NCBI RefSeq assembly: GCF_000383595.1 | Contig: NZ_KB911581.1 | Location: forward strand, 496,001-560,000 | Source: Streptomyces bottropensis ATCC 25435 | GTDB taxonomy: Bacteria > Actinomycetota > Actinomycetes > Streptomycetales > Streptomycetaceae | Length of the DNA: 64,000 nt | Direction of reading: 5' to 3' | Translations under genes and position numbers: made by a program | Notes under the pieces: model-generated | What the model was told of the DNA's origin: nothing | Seen by the model: only the letters and a program-made list of their open reading frames with translations | The model's database searches: none | Shown: piece by piece, positions 34,653 through 44,188 of the stretch | Position numbering within the stretch: the first letter of the stretch is position 1 | How the letters are laid out: the number at the start of each line of letters is the position of its first letter

Positions 34653-36812
34653 GTGGGGACCCCTTCGCAGCACAACAGCCGTACCGGGCCGGGCGGACAG
34701 GCAGGTCCGGCCGACCCGGCGGACCCGGCGGTGACCACCGGCCCGGCCGCGACGACGGCCGGTCCGGGTGCGTTACCAGGCCAGGGCAGGCCGTCCGCCC
34801 CGGGCACGCCGTCGGGCCCGCCCGGTGCGGGCCGGCAACCCGCCCCGGGCGGGAGCGCGCGGGGCCGGACGGCCGCCGGCTCCGGCGCGCACATGGTCGT
34901 CTGCGGGGACGACGGGCTGGCCCACCGGCTGGCCGCCGAACTGCGGACCGTGTACGGGGAACAGGTGACGCTCGTCGTGCCGCCCACCGCGCGGATCGCG
35001 CAGCGGCCGGTCGTCGGGCGGGCCCGGACCGCCGCCGCGTTCCTCGACCGGATGACGGCGGCGGTCAACCGGGCCACGGGCGCCGCCGATCCGACGGCCG
35101 CCGACCGCACCGCCGAGGCCCGCGCCCGCGACGGCGGCGAACATGTCCTGGAGGCGGGCGAGGCCACCGAGGCCGTGCTCGCCGAGGCCGGGGTGGAGCG
35201 GGCCGCCGCGCTGGCGCTCGTCTACGACGACGACGAGACCAACATCCGCGCGGCCCTCACCGCCCGGCGCCTCAACCCCCGCCTGCGGCTGGTCCTGCGG
35301 CTCTACAACCGTCGCCTGGGGCAGTACGTCGAGGAACTGCTCGACCAGGCCTCGGCGTTGGCGGCGGGCGGCGGCGAGGCCGACGGGGTCGACGGGTTCG
35401 GCGCCTCGACGACCGTCCTCTCCGACGCCGACACCGCCGCCCCCGCGCTGGCCGCGACCGCCGTCGCCGGGACCAGCAAGGTCGTACAGACGGACGGGCT
35501 GATGCTGCGGGCCGTGGAACGCCCGCCCGGCCGCGGCGGCCAGAGCCCGGGCGGCCTCTGCACGCTCGCCCTTCTGTCGGCCACCACCAACGACCCCGCC
35601 GGAGCCGAGGGTTCCGAGGGCAGCGGGGCACGAGGCCCCCAACTCCTGCCCGACGAGAGGGCGGTGGCGGAGGCGACGGGACGCGGAACCGTCGTTCTCG
35701 ACACCGTGCGCTACGCGGGACCCGCGCTGCCGCCCGGCCGGGCGGGCGGTGGGCCGCTCGGGGCCTTCGGGTCGCTGCTCTCACGGCGGCTGCGGTGGTC
35801 TCTGGCGGTCATGATCGGGTGCGTCTTCGCGCTCGCCGTCGCGCAGATGGTGATCACCGGGGAGCATCCGCTCCAGGCGACGTACGCGACCCTTCTCGAC
35901 CTCTTCGGGATCGCCGACCCGGCGACCGACCAGAGCGACTCCCGCCAGATCCTGCAACTCCTGTCCGGCCTCATGGGTTTACTCCTGCTGCCCGTGCTCC
36001 TGGCCGCCGTCCTGGAGGCCCTCGGCACCTTCCGCAGCGGCACCGCCCTGCGCAAGCCGCCGCGCGGCCTCTCCGGGCACGTCGTCCTCCTCGGCCTCGG
36101 CAAGATCGGCACCCGCGTCCTGGCCCGCCTGCGCGAACTGCACATCCCGGTCGTGTGCGTCGAGGAGGACCCGGATGCGCGCGGGCTCGCGGAGGCCCGA
36201 CGCCTGCGGGTGCCGGTGATCCTCGGCGACGTGACCCAGGAGGGCGTCCTGGAGGCCGCCAAGATCCACCGCGCGCACGCCCTCCTCGCCGTGACCAGCT
36301 CCGACACGACGAACCTCGAAGCCGGCCTGTACGCCCGTTCCGTACGCCCCGACCTGCGGGTCGTCCTGCGCCTCTACGACGACGACTTCGCCACCGCCGT
36401 CTACCGCACCCTGCGCGCCGCCCACCCGGGCGCCCTCACCCGCAGCCGCAGCGTCTCCCACCTCGCCGCGCCCGCCTTCGCCGGAGCGATGATGGGCCGC
36501 CAGATCCTGGGCGCGATCCCCGTGGAACGCCGCGTCCTCCTCTTCGCCGCCGTCGAGGTCCGCGGCCACTCCCGCCTGGAGGGCCGGACCGTCGCGGAGG
36601 CCTTCCGGGCGGGTGCCTGGCGCGTACTGGCCCTCGACACGGCCGCCCCCGGGGAGCCGGACACCGAACGGACGCCGGGCGCGGCCGGATCGGGCCTGGT
36701 CTGGGACCTCCCGCCCACGTACGTCCTCCGGGCCGAGGACCGCGTGGTGCTGGCCGCGACGCGGCGGGGGCTGGCGGAGTTGCTGGGAAGGCGGGCGGGA
36801 GTGGGGGCGTAG
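34653..36812 (+). CDS. Membrane protein with two NAD-binding RCK/TrkA-N domains (CASTOR/POLLUX-like)
   Basis: The 719-residue protein has a low-complexity N-terminus. A first RCK-like domain begins HMVVCGDDGLAHRLAAEL and contains ALALVYDDDETNIRAALTAR and LRLVLRLYNRRLGQY. A central hydrophobic helix pair (LAVMIGCVFALAVAQMVI and LLSGLMGLLLLPVLLAAVLE) follows. A second RCK domain has the clean Rossmann motif HVVLLGLGKIGTRVLARL, then VILGDVTQEGVLEAAKIHRA and DLRVVLRLYDDDF. Two RCK domains around a short pore region resemble the CASTOR/POLLUX ion-channel family. The TVGYG filter is not evident, so ion selectivity is unknown. GTG start. Confidence 0.85.
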   Translation: MGTPSQHNSRTGPGGQAGPADPADPAVTTGPAATTAGPGALPGQGRPSAPGTPSGPPGAGRQPAPGGSARGRTAAGSGAHMVVCGDDGLAHRLAAELRTVYGEQVTLVVPPTARIAQRPVVGRARTAAAFLDRMTAAVNRATGAADPTAADRTAEARARDGGEHVLEAGEATEAVLAEAGVERAAALALVYDDDETNIRAALTARRLNPRLRLVLRLYNRRLGQYVEELLDQASALAAGGGEADGVDGFGASTTVLSDADTAAPALAATAVAGTSKVVQTDGLMLRAVERPPGRGGQSPGGLCTLALLSATTNDPAGAEGSEGSGARGPQLLPDERAVAEATGRGTVVLDTVRYAGPALPPGRAGGGPLGAFGSLLSRRLRWSLAVMIGCVFALAVAQMVITGEHPLQATYATLLDLFGIADPATDQSDSRQILQLLSGLMGLLLLPVLLAAVLEALGTFRSGTALRKPPRGLSGHVVLLGLGKIGTRVLARLRELHIPVVCVEEDPDARGLAEARRLRVPVILGDVTQEGVLEAAKIHRAHALLAVTSSDTTNLEAGLYARSVRPDLRVVLRLYDDDFATAVYRTLRAAHPGALTRSRSVSHLAAPAFAGAMMGRQILGAIPVERRVLLFAAVEVRGHSRLEGRTVAEAFRAGAWRVLALDTAAPGEPDTERTPGAAGSGLVWDLPPTYVLRAEDRVVLAATRRGLAELLGRRAGVGA

Positions 36813-36960
36813 GTTCTCCGGCCGTCGCTCGGGTGCGGGTCCGGTGGGGCGCGACCGACCCCCGCTCACCCGCAGACGACCCCGTGCGCATCCCCCCGCG
36901 ACCCCGTCCCGATGAACACCGACGGGCAGCCGTTCGTACGCCGTGGCCGTGGCCGTGCCC

Positions 36961-37131
36961 TCAGGCCTCGGGGTGCAGCAGCCCGCGCTCGTACGCCTTC
37001 AGCAGTCGCTGCGGTACGAGGTGGGTGGCGCCGTCGACCGCGAACGGCACGAGCGGCGGCGTGCTCGCCTTCCACCGGGCGCGACGGTGACGGGTGTTGC
37101 TGCGGGACATCTTCCGCTTGGGTACGGCCAT
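36961..37131 (-). CDS. rpmF: 50S ribosomal protein L32, zinc-free paralogue
   Basis: The 56-residue product ([20 protein letters not shown] and onward) is L32. It contains no cysteine, so it is the C-minus paralogue that replaces the zinc-ribbon form under zinc starvation. The divergent permease operon and a Zur-box-like palindrome 46 bases upstream fit this role. Zinc-regulated exchange of ribosomal proteins by Zur is established in Streptomyces. Confidence 0.95.
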   Translation of the reverse strand: MAVPKRKMSRSNTRHRRARWKASTPPLVPFAVDGATHLVPQRLLKAYERGLLHPEA

Positions 37132-37177
37132 GGGGTCCTCCTCCACGGGCTTCACAGGTGACGGACCGGACGCTACA

Positions 37178-37198
37178 TGAAAATGGATCCCATTACTA
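37178..37198. promoter_or_regulatory. Putative Zur box between rpmF and the permease operon
   Basis: TGAAAATGGATCCCATTACTA has the layout of the actinobacterial Zur site (a TGAAAATG half, a short centre, then a CATT half). It lies in the shared promoter region of rpmF and the TIGR03943 permease pair. Zur with zinc would repress both sides. Confidence 0.8.
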
Positions 37199-37335
37199 AA
37201 AGGGCTTGGTGGTCCGCGCCACGGCCCCCGGCGCCCAGGGCCGTGAGCAACCCCGCCGCGAGCGCCGTATGGGAGGAAGCGGGCCGAACCGGCCCCGCCC
37301 GGCCCAGCCGTTCCCCTACGGAGGTACCGTCCCCC

Positions 37336-38325
37336 GTGGCCACCACCAAGGAAGAAGCCCAAGCCCCCCAGCGCGGTCGGCATCTCGACCCGCCGCTCGT
37401 CCTCACCATGCTGCTGGTCCTGGCGGTCGTGGCGCAGCGCCCTCTGCGTGGTCTGCTGTCCGCGCCCGTGACACAGAGCTGGATGACGGTCTTCGTGGCG
37501 GTGGTCGTGCAGGCCCTGCCGTTCCTGGTCGTCGGAGTGCTGATCTCGGCGGCCATCGCGGTGTTCGTGCCGGCCTCGTTCTTCGCCCGCGCGCTGCCGA
37601 AACGGCCCGCGCTGGCGGTACCGGCGGCGGGCATGGCCGGTGTCGTCCTGCCGGGGTGCGAGTGCGCCTCCGTGCCGGTGGCGGGCGCCCTCGTGCGCCG
37701 GGGCGTGACACCCGCGGCCGCGCTCGCCTTCCTCCTCTCCGCCCCCGCGATCAACCCGATCGTGCTGACCGCGACCGCCGTGGCCTTCCCGGGCAACCCC
37801 GAGATGGTGCCGGCCAGGTTCGTGGCGAGTCTGCTGGTGGCCTGCACCATGGGCTGGCTGTGGCAAAGGCTGGGCCGCGGCGAGTGGATGCGCCCGCCCG
37901 AGCGGCCGTCCTACGAGGGCCAGAGCAAGGGCGCCGCCTTCTGGGGCTCGGTGCGGCACGACGTGATGCACGCCGGCGGTTTCCTGGTCGTCGGCGCGAT
38001 GGCGGCGGCCACCCTCAAGGCGGTCGTCCCGGCGAGCTGGCTGAACGCCGCCGCCGACAACCCGGTCGTCGCGATCCTCGCCCTGGCGGTACTGGCCGTC
38101 CTGCTCTCCATCTGCTCCGAGGCGGACGCGTTCGTGGCGGCCTCGCTGACCCAGTTCTCCCTGACCTCCCGGCTGGCCTTCCTGGTCGTCGGCCCGATGA
38201 TCGACCTGAAACTCTTCGCCATGCAGACCGCCACCTTCGGCCGCGCCTTCGCGCTCCGCTTCGCCCCCGCCACCTTCGCCCTCGCGATCCTGGTGTCGGC
38301 CCTCGTCGGGGCGGTGCTCCTGTGA
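37336..38325 (+). CDS. Permease (UPF0718/DUF318 family)
   Basis: The 329-residue protein starts at a GTG with GGAGGT 10 bases upstream; an in-frame ATG inside the Zur box was rejected. It has about eight hydrophobic helices. The conserved permease motif is [20 protein letters not shown] with two Cys, and a second conserved block is [20 protein letters not shown]. The later [14 protein letters not shown] segment is also diagnostic. The next gene, a TIGR03943 protein, overlaps its stop. Regulation by Zur suggests a role in zinc or cobalt/metallochaperone supply. The transported substrate is not established. Confidence 0.9.
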   Translation: MATTKEEAQAPQRGRHLDPPLVLTMLLVLAVVAQRPLRGLLSAPVTQSWMTVFVAVVVQALPFLVVGVLISAAIAVFVPASFFARALPKRPALAVPAAGMAGVVLPGCECASVPVAGALVRRGVTPAAALAFLLSAPAINPIVLTATAVAFPGNPEMVPARFVASLLVACTMGWLWQRLGRGEWMRPPERPSYEGQSKGAAFWGSVRHDVMHAGGFLVVGAMAAATLKAVVPASWLNAAADNPVVAILALAVLAVLLSICSEADAFVAASLTQFSLTSRLAFLVVGPMIDLKLFAMQTATFGRAFALRFAPATFALAILVSALVGAVLL

Positions 38326-39038
38326 ACCGTCAGGCCCAGACCGTCATCCTCTTCCTCACCGGCGGCGCCCTCCTCCACGCGGGCTTCACCGACCTCTACC
38401 TCCGCTACGTCAAGGCCGGCCTGCGCCCCCTCCTCATCGGCGCCGGCGTCGTCCTCATAGCCGCCGCCGTCGCCACGGTCCTGTACGAACGCCGAGCCCG
38501 GCGCCAGGGCGACGAGCAGCACACCCCTCACGAACCCCGGGTGTCCTGGCTGCTGGTCCTGCCGCTCCTCGCCCTCGTCCTGGTGGCCCCGCCCGCCGCC
38601 GGGTCCTACACCGCGATGCGCACCGGCGCCGCACTCCAGCAGCAGCCCTGGGGCTACTCCGCCCTCCCCGCCGACGGCCCCCTCCGGCTGAGCGTCGCCG
38701 ACTACGCCGGCCGCGCGGTCTACGACAAGGGCCGCGCCCTCTCCGGCCGCACGCTCAAGATCGCCGGGTTCCTCGCGCTCGACGGCTCCGGTCACCCGTA
38801 TCTCGTCCGCATGGCCCTCAACTGCTGCGCCGCCGACGCCCAGCCGGTCAAGATCGCCCTCACCGGCGAACTCCCGGCCGTCCTCCAGCCCGACACCTGG
38901 GTCGAGGTCACCGGCACCTACACGCCGAAGCGGACCAGGGACCCCCTCAACGGCACCGCCGTCCCGTACCTCACCGTCACGGCCACCCGGCCGGTCGAGG
39001 CACCCCAGGACCCGTACGACGAGGCATGGAACGGCTGA
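38322..39038 (+). CDS. TIGR03943 family putative permease subunit
   Basis: The 238-residue protein overlaps the permease stop (GTGA). Two or three N-terminal hydrophobic helices are followed by an extracytoplasmic domain with a conserved NCCAADAQ motif (vicinal Cys pair) and a C-terminal beta domain ([13 protein letters not shown]). TIGR03943 proteins accompany DUF318 permeases, and the pair is found in Zur regulons. The Cys pair may bind metal. A strong hairpin follows at 39065. Confidence 0.9.
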   Translation: MNRQAQTVILFLTGGALLHAGFTDLYLRYVKAGLRPLLIGAGVVLIAAAVATVLYERRARRQGDEQHTPHEPRVSWLLVLPLLALVLVAPPAAGSYTAMRTGAALQQQPWGYSALPADGPLRLSVADYAGRAVYDKGRALSGRTLKIAGFLALDGSGHPYLVRMALNCCAADAQPVKIALTGELPAVLQPDTWVEVTGTYTPKRTRDPLNGTAVPYLTVTATRPVEAPQDPYDEAWNG

Positions 39039-39064
39039 CGTCGGCGGCACGCGGGCATGAAAGG

Positions 39065-39104
39065 GCCCGGTCGCTGGCGACGGGGGATGCACCAGCGACC
39101 GGGC
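39065..39104. terminator. Terminator hairpin after the permease operon
   Basis: GCCCGGTCGCTGG pairs perfectly with CCAGCGACCGGGC (13 bp, 14-base loop), 27 bases after the TIGR03943 stop. It would also stop minus-strand transcription coming from the WD40 gene. Confidence 0.8.
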
Positions 39105-39245
39105 TATGGCCAAGGCTAACAAGGCTGCTCGTCGGACGGGAGCAGACTGCTCGACTGGGTTGACGAGTTGTGATCGGTATCACGTGGGCCGCGTGCCTGG
39201 CCAAACGTTCGTTAGGCGTCGCGAGCGCGCCGCCCGCACGGGTGG

Positions 39246-42200
39246 TCAGCCACCCCCGCACGGCGGTGCGTACGCCAACCGTGGCAGATACTCCTCCCAC
39301 TTCTCCCGCGTCAGCACCCCCCGTGTCGTCGAGCAGATGTGCCGTACGGCGGCGTCCACGTCCAGATTCCACAGCCGCACGGTGTCGGCGCCGCTGGACA
39401 CTCCGAGCATGTGACGGTCGGGGCTGAAGGAGAGGAAGTGGCCGGTTCTGGCGTTGGGGCTCATCGACCGGCCGATGGGGGAGGCGTCGGCGGGGTCGGT
39501 GACATCCCAGAGGCGGACGGTGCTGTCGTTGCCGCCGCTGGCCAGGGTCCGCCCGTCCGGGCTGAAGGTCAGCGACACGATCGCCTCGGTGTGACCGATG
39601 AGCGGGGGGCCCAGTCGTGTCACCGCGCGGGGGTCGGAGACGTTCCAGAGCCTGACCTTGTCGTCACCGCCACCACTGGCCAGCGTCCTGCCGTCCGGCC
39701 TGTAGACGAGATCGCTGACCGCGCCGCGGTGGGCGGTCAGGGGGCCGTCGAGCCGGGTGGACCGGGCCGGGTCGGCCACGTTCCACACCCGGATGGTGCC
39801 GTCCGCGCTGCCGCTGGCGAGGCTGCGGCCGTCCGGGCTGAAGACGAGGGCGAGGATGTACCCCTTGTGGCCGGTGAGGGGCTTGCCGAGCGGGACGACG
39901 CGGGACGGGTCGCGGACGTCCCACAACCGCACGTCGTGGTCGCCGTAGGAGGTGGCCAGGACACGCCCGTCGGGGCTGTAGGCCTGCGCGTCGGTGTACC
40001 GGATCCGCAGCGCGAGGGGCGAGCCGCGCAGGACCGGGTGGGCGGGGTCGCCGACGTCCCACAGATACAGCGCCCGGTTTCCGGCGACGATCGAGAGCGT
40101 ACGGCCGTCGGGAGAGAACGTCAGGGAGCGGTTGCCGCCGTCCTTGAGGGTGAACGCCTTCCCCAGCAGCACGGGCCGAGCGGGCTCCGCCACGTTCCAC
40201 AGCCGGATCCGGCCGTCACGCCCGGCGGTGGCCAGCACCTTCCCGTCCGGCCGGAAGACCCCGTTCCGTCCGACCATGTCCGAGGTCGGCACCGACCACA
40301 GCCGCACCTTGCTGTCGCCGCTCCCGGTGGCGAGCGTCCGGCCGTCCGGGCTGAACCCCAGGGCGAACATCTCACCGCTGGCCCCGGCGAGCGGCTCGCC
40401 GACCTGCGACGGATACGCCTGGTCGGCGACGTTCCACAGGCTCGCCGTGCTGTCCGCGCTGGCGGCGGCGAGGAGCCGGCCGTCGGGACTGAAGGCCACG
40501 GACCAGATGGGGCCGGTGTGCCCGGTGAGGGGCGCGCCGAGCGCGCTCGCCCGCCGGGGGGCGGCCACGTCCCAGAGCCGGACCGTGTTGTCCGAGCTGC
40601 CACTGGCCAGCGTCCGCCCGTCGGGCCCGAAGGCCAGCGAGTGCACCAGACCCGTATGGCCCCGGAGCACCCGGCCGAAGGCCGCGGGCGCACGCGGATC
40701 GGCGACGTCCCAGAGCCGGATCGTGTTGTCGTCGCCCCCGGTCGCCAGCGTTTTCCCGTCCGGACCGAACGCCACGGCGCGCACGGGAGCGCTGTGCCCG
40801 GTGAGCGGCGCGCCGAGCGCCCTCGCGCGCGCCGGATCGCTCACGTCCCACAGCCGTACGGTCTCGTCCTCGCCGACGGACGCCAGCGTTCTGCCGTCCG
40901 GGCTGAACGCGACCAGGAAGATCGTGCCGTCGTGCCCGGTCAGAGGGGCACCCGGTTTTCGGGGAGCGCGGGCATCGGAGACGTCCCACAGCCGGATGGT
41001 GCCGTCGTCGCCGGCGCTGGCGAGCGTACGGCCGTCCGGCGCGAAGACCGCGCTGCTCACCCAGCTGCCGTGCCCGGTGAGGGGCTTGCCGAGGGCCTTG
41101 GGCCGGGACGCGTCCGCCACGTCCCAGAGCCGTACGGTCCGGTCGTAGCTGGCGGTCGCCAGGAGTCTCCCGTCGGGGCTGAACGAGGTGAGGTAGACGG
41201 CGCCGTCGTGGCCGAGGAGCGGGGTGGCCAGGGGCGCGTTGACGATCGAGACCAGTCGGCTGTCGGTGCCCTCGTCGTCGGTCCGTAGTGTGTGCGCCAC
41301 CAGGTCGAGCTGGGCGGAGAGCGAGGGGTCCGAGTACTGGACGCGATCCGCCTGGGCGACCACTTGTTCGAACACGGCGTCGTTGCGCTGCTGCCACGCG
41401 ACCACCGCCGAGCCGACGGCCACCAGCGCGAACGCCACCAGCGCGGCCACGGCACCCCGCCTGATCCGGACCGTGCGCCGGCGCAGCCGTACCGAGGCGG
41501 CCAGGAACTCCACCGCGCTCCGGGTCAGGTAGGTGCCACCGGCGTCCCCGGCGTCCCCGGAGCCTGCGGCACCTCCGGAGCCTGCGGCACCTCCGGAGCC
41601 TGCGGCACCTCCGGAGCCTGCGGCACCTCCGGAGCCTTCAGCGCCCCCGGTCGCCCCGGCTTCGGTGGACTTGGCCCAGGTGTGCGCCTGTTCGAGCCGC
41701 GAGCCCCGGTAGAGCAGAGCGGAGTCGCGCTCGGAGTCCTCCCAGGCCCGGCCGTCCTCCTCCAGCCGCTGGCGCAGCAGATGGTCGTTGCGCCCCTCGT
41801 CGATCCACCCCCGCAAGCGGGGCCAGGCGTGCAGCAGCGCCTCGTGGGTGATCTCCACCGTCTCGGCGTCGAGGGTCAGCAGCCGGGCGCGGACCATGGC
41901 CTCCAGCGACTCCTCCGTCTTCACCGGGTCCGCCGCCCCGTCCGCGAGCTGCCGTCGCGTGCCCCGGCGCCGCGTTGCCTGCGTGTCCTCATTCAGCCGG
42001 ACCAGCCGTAGCAACAGCAGCCGCGCGGCCGTACGGGCGGCCGGGTCCAGCCCGGCCCAGGCCCGCTCGGCGGTCGCCGCGACGGCGCCCTGGATACCGC
42101 CGGCGGCCCGGTACCCGGCCAGCGTCAGCCGCCCCGCCTTCCGCCGCTGCCATGTGACGAGCAGGGCGTGCGACAGCAGGGGCAGTACGCCGGCGTCGTG

Positions 42201-43451
42201 CGCCCCACGCGGCCCGTCCGCGCTCACCTCCCGCACGATCAGCTCCGCGAGCCCCGGTTCGAGCTCCAGCCCCACGGCCTTGGCCGGCCCCGTCACCGCC
42301 TCCCGCAGCTCCGCCGCCGTCAACGGCCCCAGCACCATGTGCCGGTGCTGCAACGCGTCCGCCAGCTCCGGATGCCCGAGACACTGCTCGTAGAAGTCCG
42401 CGCGCACCCCGAGCACCACGACCGCGGGCGCCGCCCCGCCCGCTGCCCCGCCCGCCTCCCCGGGCGTGCACGCGGCAGCGAGCAGTTGGACGAACATCCG
42501 CCGATCCGCTTCGTCGGCGGACAGGGTGAAGGCTTCTTCGAACTGATCGACGATCAGAACCAGCCGGGTGGGAGCGGGTGTGCCGGCCGGGGAGGAGCCC
42601 TCACCGCCGATGCCGGACGCTCCCCGCCCCCGCGCCGCCGACGCCCGCGCCGACGCCCGCGCCCCGACAGCCGCCCGCACCGCGTCGGCGAACATCCCCG
42701 TACCGGGCTCGTACGCGGCGGACACCACCTGCCCCAGCTCCGGTATCCGACGGATCAACTCCCCGACCGGATCGGCGCCCGGCACGAGCCGGAGCACCTC
42801 ACTCACAGTTCCGTCGGCATCGTCCAGGGCGCCGCCGCGCACCGCGGGCACGAGCCCGGCATGCAGCAGGGAGGACTTCCCGGCGCCCGAGGCCCCCACG
42901 AGCACGACCAGCCCACCGGTACGCCCCGCCGCCCGCAGCCGCTCCATGAGCGCGTCGGTGCTCCGCTCCCGCCCGAAGAACCAACGGGCGTCCTGCTGCC
43001 GGTACGAGGCCAGCCCCCGGTAGGGGCAGACACCGCCGGGAGGCAGCTCGTCCACGGGCCCGGCCCCGGCTGCGGCGGACGCGGCGCCCGCACCGGCCGG
43101 ACGCTCGCCGACGGGATCGGCCAGGGCCCGCTCCCACAGCCGCTGCCACTGGGCCATGTCGTACAGCCCCTTGGACACCGGGACGGTCCGCGCGCGCCGG
43201 GCCTCGGGGATCAGGACGTGCAGCACGGCGGCGAGGGCGGCGAACTGCGCGGGCACGTTCCTGGCCCGCCGCCAGTCACTGATCCGCTGGGCGGACACCC
43301 GCACGGGCCGCCCGCGTTCGTCGACCCGCTGCAGCCGGACGACCGACTCGGAAACACTCTTGAGGGGAGGGTTGCCCGCTTCCCTGTACAGCAGCGCGAG
43401 ACGTTCCGCGAAGGCCGTGCGTGCCCCCGAGCCACGACTCAAGGCATCCAC
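39246..43451 (-). CDS. STAND NTPase with helix-turn-helix, transmembrane segment and WD40 propeller
   Basis: The 1401-residue protein has four parts. Residues 1-95 form an HTH-like module (ARTAFAERLALLYREAGNPP, ISDWRRARNVPAQF). Residues about 140-560 form an nSTAND1-type NTPase: PYRGLASYRQQDARWFFGRE leads to Walker A GASGAGKSS (186-194), Walker B is LIVDQFEEAF, and a winged-helix/arm region follows. A GGAAGS repeat linker precedes one transmembrane helix (AVAALVAFALVAVGSAVVAW). The rest is at least a dozen WD40 repeats of the form LAFGPDGRTLASGSSDNTVR then LWDV. STAND proteins are signal-gated switches. Streptomycetes carry many such proteins and their roles are mostly unknown. There is no effector domain, so the output is not evident. 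Confidence 0.92.
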   Translation of the reverse strand: MDALSRGSGARTAFAERLALLYREAGNPPLKSVSESVVRLQRVDERGRPVRVSAQRISDWRRARNVPAQFAALAAVLHVLIPEARRARTVPVSKGLYDMAQWQRLWERALADPVGERPAGAGAASAAAGAGPVDELPPGGVCPYRGLASYRQQDARWFFGRERSTDALMERLRAAGRTGGLVVLVGASGAGKSSLLHAGLVPAVRGGALDDADGTVSEVLRLVPGADPVGELIRRIPELGQVVSAAYEPGTGMFADAVRAAVGARASARASAARGRGASGIGGEGSSPAGTPAPTRLVLIVDQFEEAFTLSADEADRRMFVQLLAAACTPGEAGGAAGGAAPAVVVLGVRADFYEQCLGHPELADALQHRHMVLGPLTAAELREAVTGPAKAVGLELEPGLAELIVREVSADGPRGAHDAGVLPLLSHALLVTWQRRKAGRLTLAGYRAAGGIQGAVAATAERAWAGLDPAARTAARLLLLRLVRLNEDTQATRRRGTRRQLADGAADPVKTEESLEAMVRARLLTLDAETVEITHEALLHAWPRLRGWIDEGRNDHLLRQRLEEDGRAWEDSERDSALLYRGSRLEQAHTWAKSTEAGATGGAEGSGGAAGSGGAAGSGGAAGSGGAAGSGDAGDAGGTYLTRSAVEFLAASVRLRRRTVRIRRGAVAALVAFALVAVGSAVVAWQQRNDAVFEQVVAQADRVQYSDPSLSAQLDLVAHTLRTDDEGTDSRLVSIVNAPLATPLLGHDGAVYLTSFSPDGRLLATASYDRTVRLWDVADASRPKALGKPLTGHGSWVSSAVFAPDGRTLASAGDDGTIRLWDVSDARAPRKPGAPLTGHDGTIFLVAFSPDGRTLASVGEDETVRLWDVSDPARARALGAPLTGHSAPVRAVAFGPDGKTLATGGDDNTIRLWDVADPRAPAAFGRVLRGHTGLVHSLAFGPDGRTLASGSSDNTVRLWDVAAPRRASALGAPLTGHTGPIWSVAFSPDGRLLAAASADSTASLWNVADQAYPSQVGEPLAGASGEMFALGFSPDGRTLATGSGDSKVRLWSVPTSDMVGRNGVFRPDGKVLATAGRDGRIRLWNVAEPARPVLLGKAFTLKDGGNRSLTFSPDGRTLSIVAGNRALYLWDVGDPAHPVLRGSPLALRIRYTDAQAYSPDGRVLATSYGDHDVRLWDVRDPSRVVPLGKPLTGHKGYILALVFSPDGRSLASGSADGTIRVWNVADPARSTRLDGPLTAHRGAVSDLVYRPDGRTLASGGGDDKVRLWNVSDPRAVTRLGPPLIGHTEAIVSLTFSPDGRTLASGGNDSTVRLWDVTDPADASPIGRSMSPNARTGHFLSFSPDRHMLGVSSGADTVRLWNLDVDAAVRHICSTTRGVLTREKWEEYLPRLAYAPPCGGG
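41559..41630. repeat. 18-bp tandem repeat, four copies, inside the STAND-WD40 gene
   Basis: Four identical copies of GGAGCCTGCGGCACCTCC encode the GGAAGS linker just before the membrane helix. Identity of the copies implies recent slippage. Confidence 0.95.
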
Positions 43452-44188
43452 CCCCTACCTTCCCCCGGTACTGCGACATCGCTGGGACATCCGGACCGGA
43501 AAACTCACCTTACGCACCTGACCTGCGAAAATGTTGAAGCCAGCCTCCCAGGCCCCTCCTCCCCGACGACCCCGAATGGCAGGATCAAGACCGAGCGGCG
43601 ACACCGCGCACACGGCCCCCGGCATAGCACCCGCAAAGACGCCCCATCATGCCGCACACCCCCGGCCGGCCCCGTCGACGCCCCCGCTCCACCCCGACTC
43701 GATCCGCGTCCTCGACCCGGATCGACCCCCGCGCCGTCCGGCACCGGTCCCCACGAGGGGAGGGACCGGTGCCGGACGAAGCGCTTCCTGCCGCGTCCGG
43801 TCAGGTCCTCTCCGCACCTTCTGCCCGGCCGACTGCCGGTGTTCCGGGATCCCCGCGCTGTGAACGCACGGCCTCTCCGCCCGGCCGGGACGCCACGAGA
43901 CCGTCTCCGCATCCCAGAACGGCGTCTCAGACAGCGCCTGTTCGCCCAGCTCAGGCTGGGTGGGACGGTTGCGTCGTCGCGGTTGGGCGACGGTGATTGC
44001 GGTGGGTCCCCGCTGTCTTCGAAGCTATGGGTGTCGCACCGGCCGGGGTGATCGAGGACCCCGGCGGCGCCTGGTGACGACTCCCGCCCTGTGCCTGTGT
44101 ACCGGGCATCCGTGTGCCCTGGTGGGGCGGGAGAGCCGGCGCGACCGGGAGCGACTCATACGGACCACGATGAGAAGGAAGACACGAC
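43452..44188. other. Intergenic region, 737 bp, with a 16-bp perfect hairpin
   Basis: No credible gene lies here. GTCCGGCACCGGTCCC and GGGACCGGTGCCGGAC pair perfectly at 43736-43777 around a 10-base loop, far from either flanking gene. It may be a terminator of a lost or unannotated transcript, or a structured RNA. The last 200 bases should hold the promoter of the duplicated secreted protein; the first 60 hold the promoter of the STAND gene. Confidence 0.55.

Noticed and set aside
37177..37335. Upstream ATG for the permease gene
   Set aside because: It lies inside the Zur box and lacks a ribosome site; the GTG at 37336 has GGAGGT upstream.
39106..39414. Small plus-strand gene after the permease operon
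   Set aside because: The first codons overlap a hairpin and the rest is antisense to the WD40 gene; no ribosome site or family pattern.
43736..43777. CRISPR array or riboswitch
   Set aside because: It is a single hairpin with no repeat-spacer pattern and no coding gene positioned for riboswitch control.
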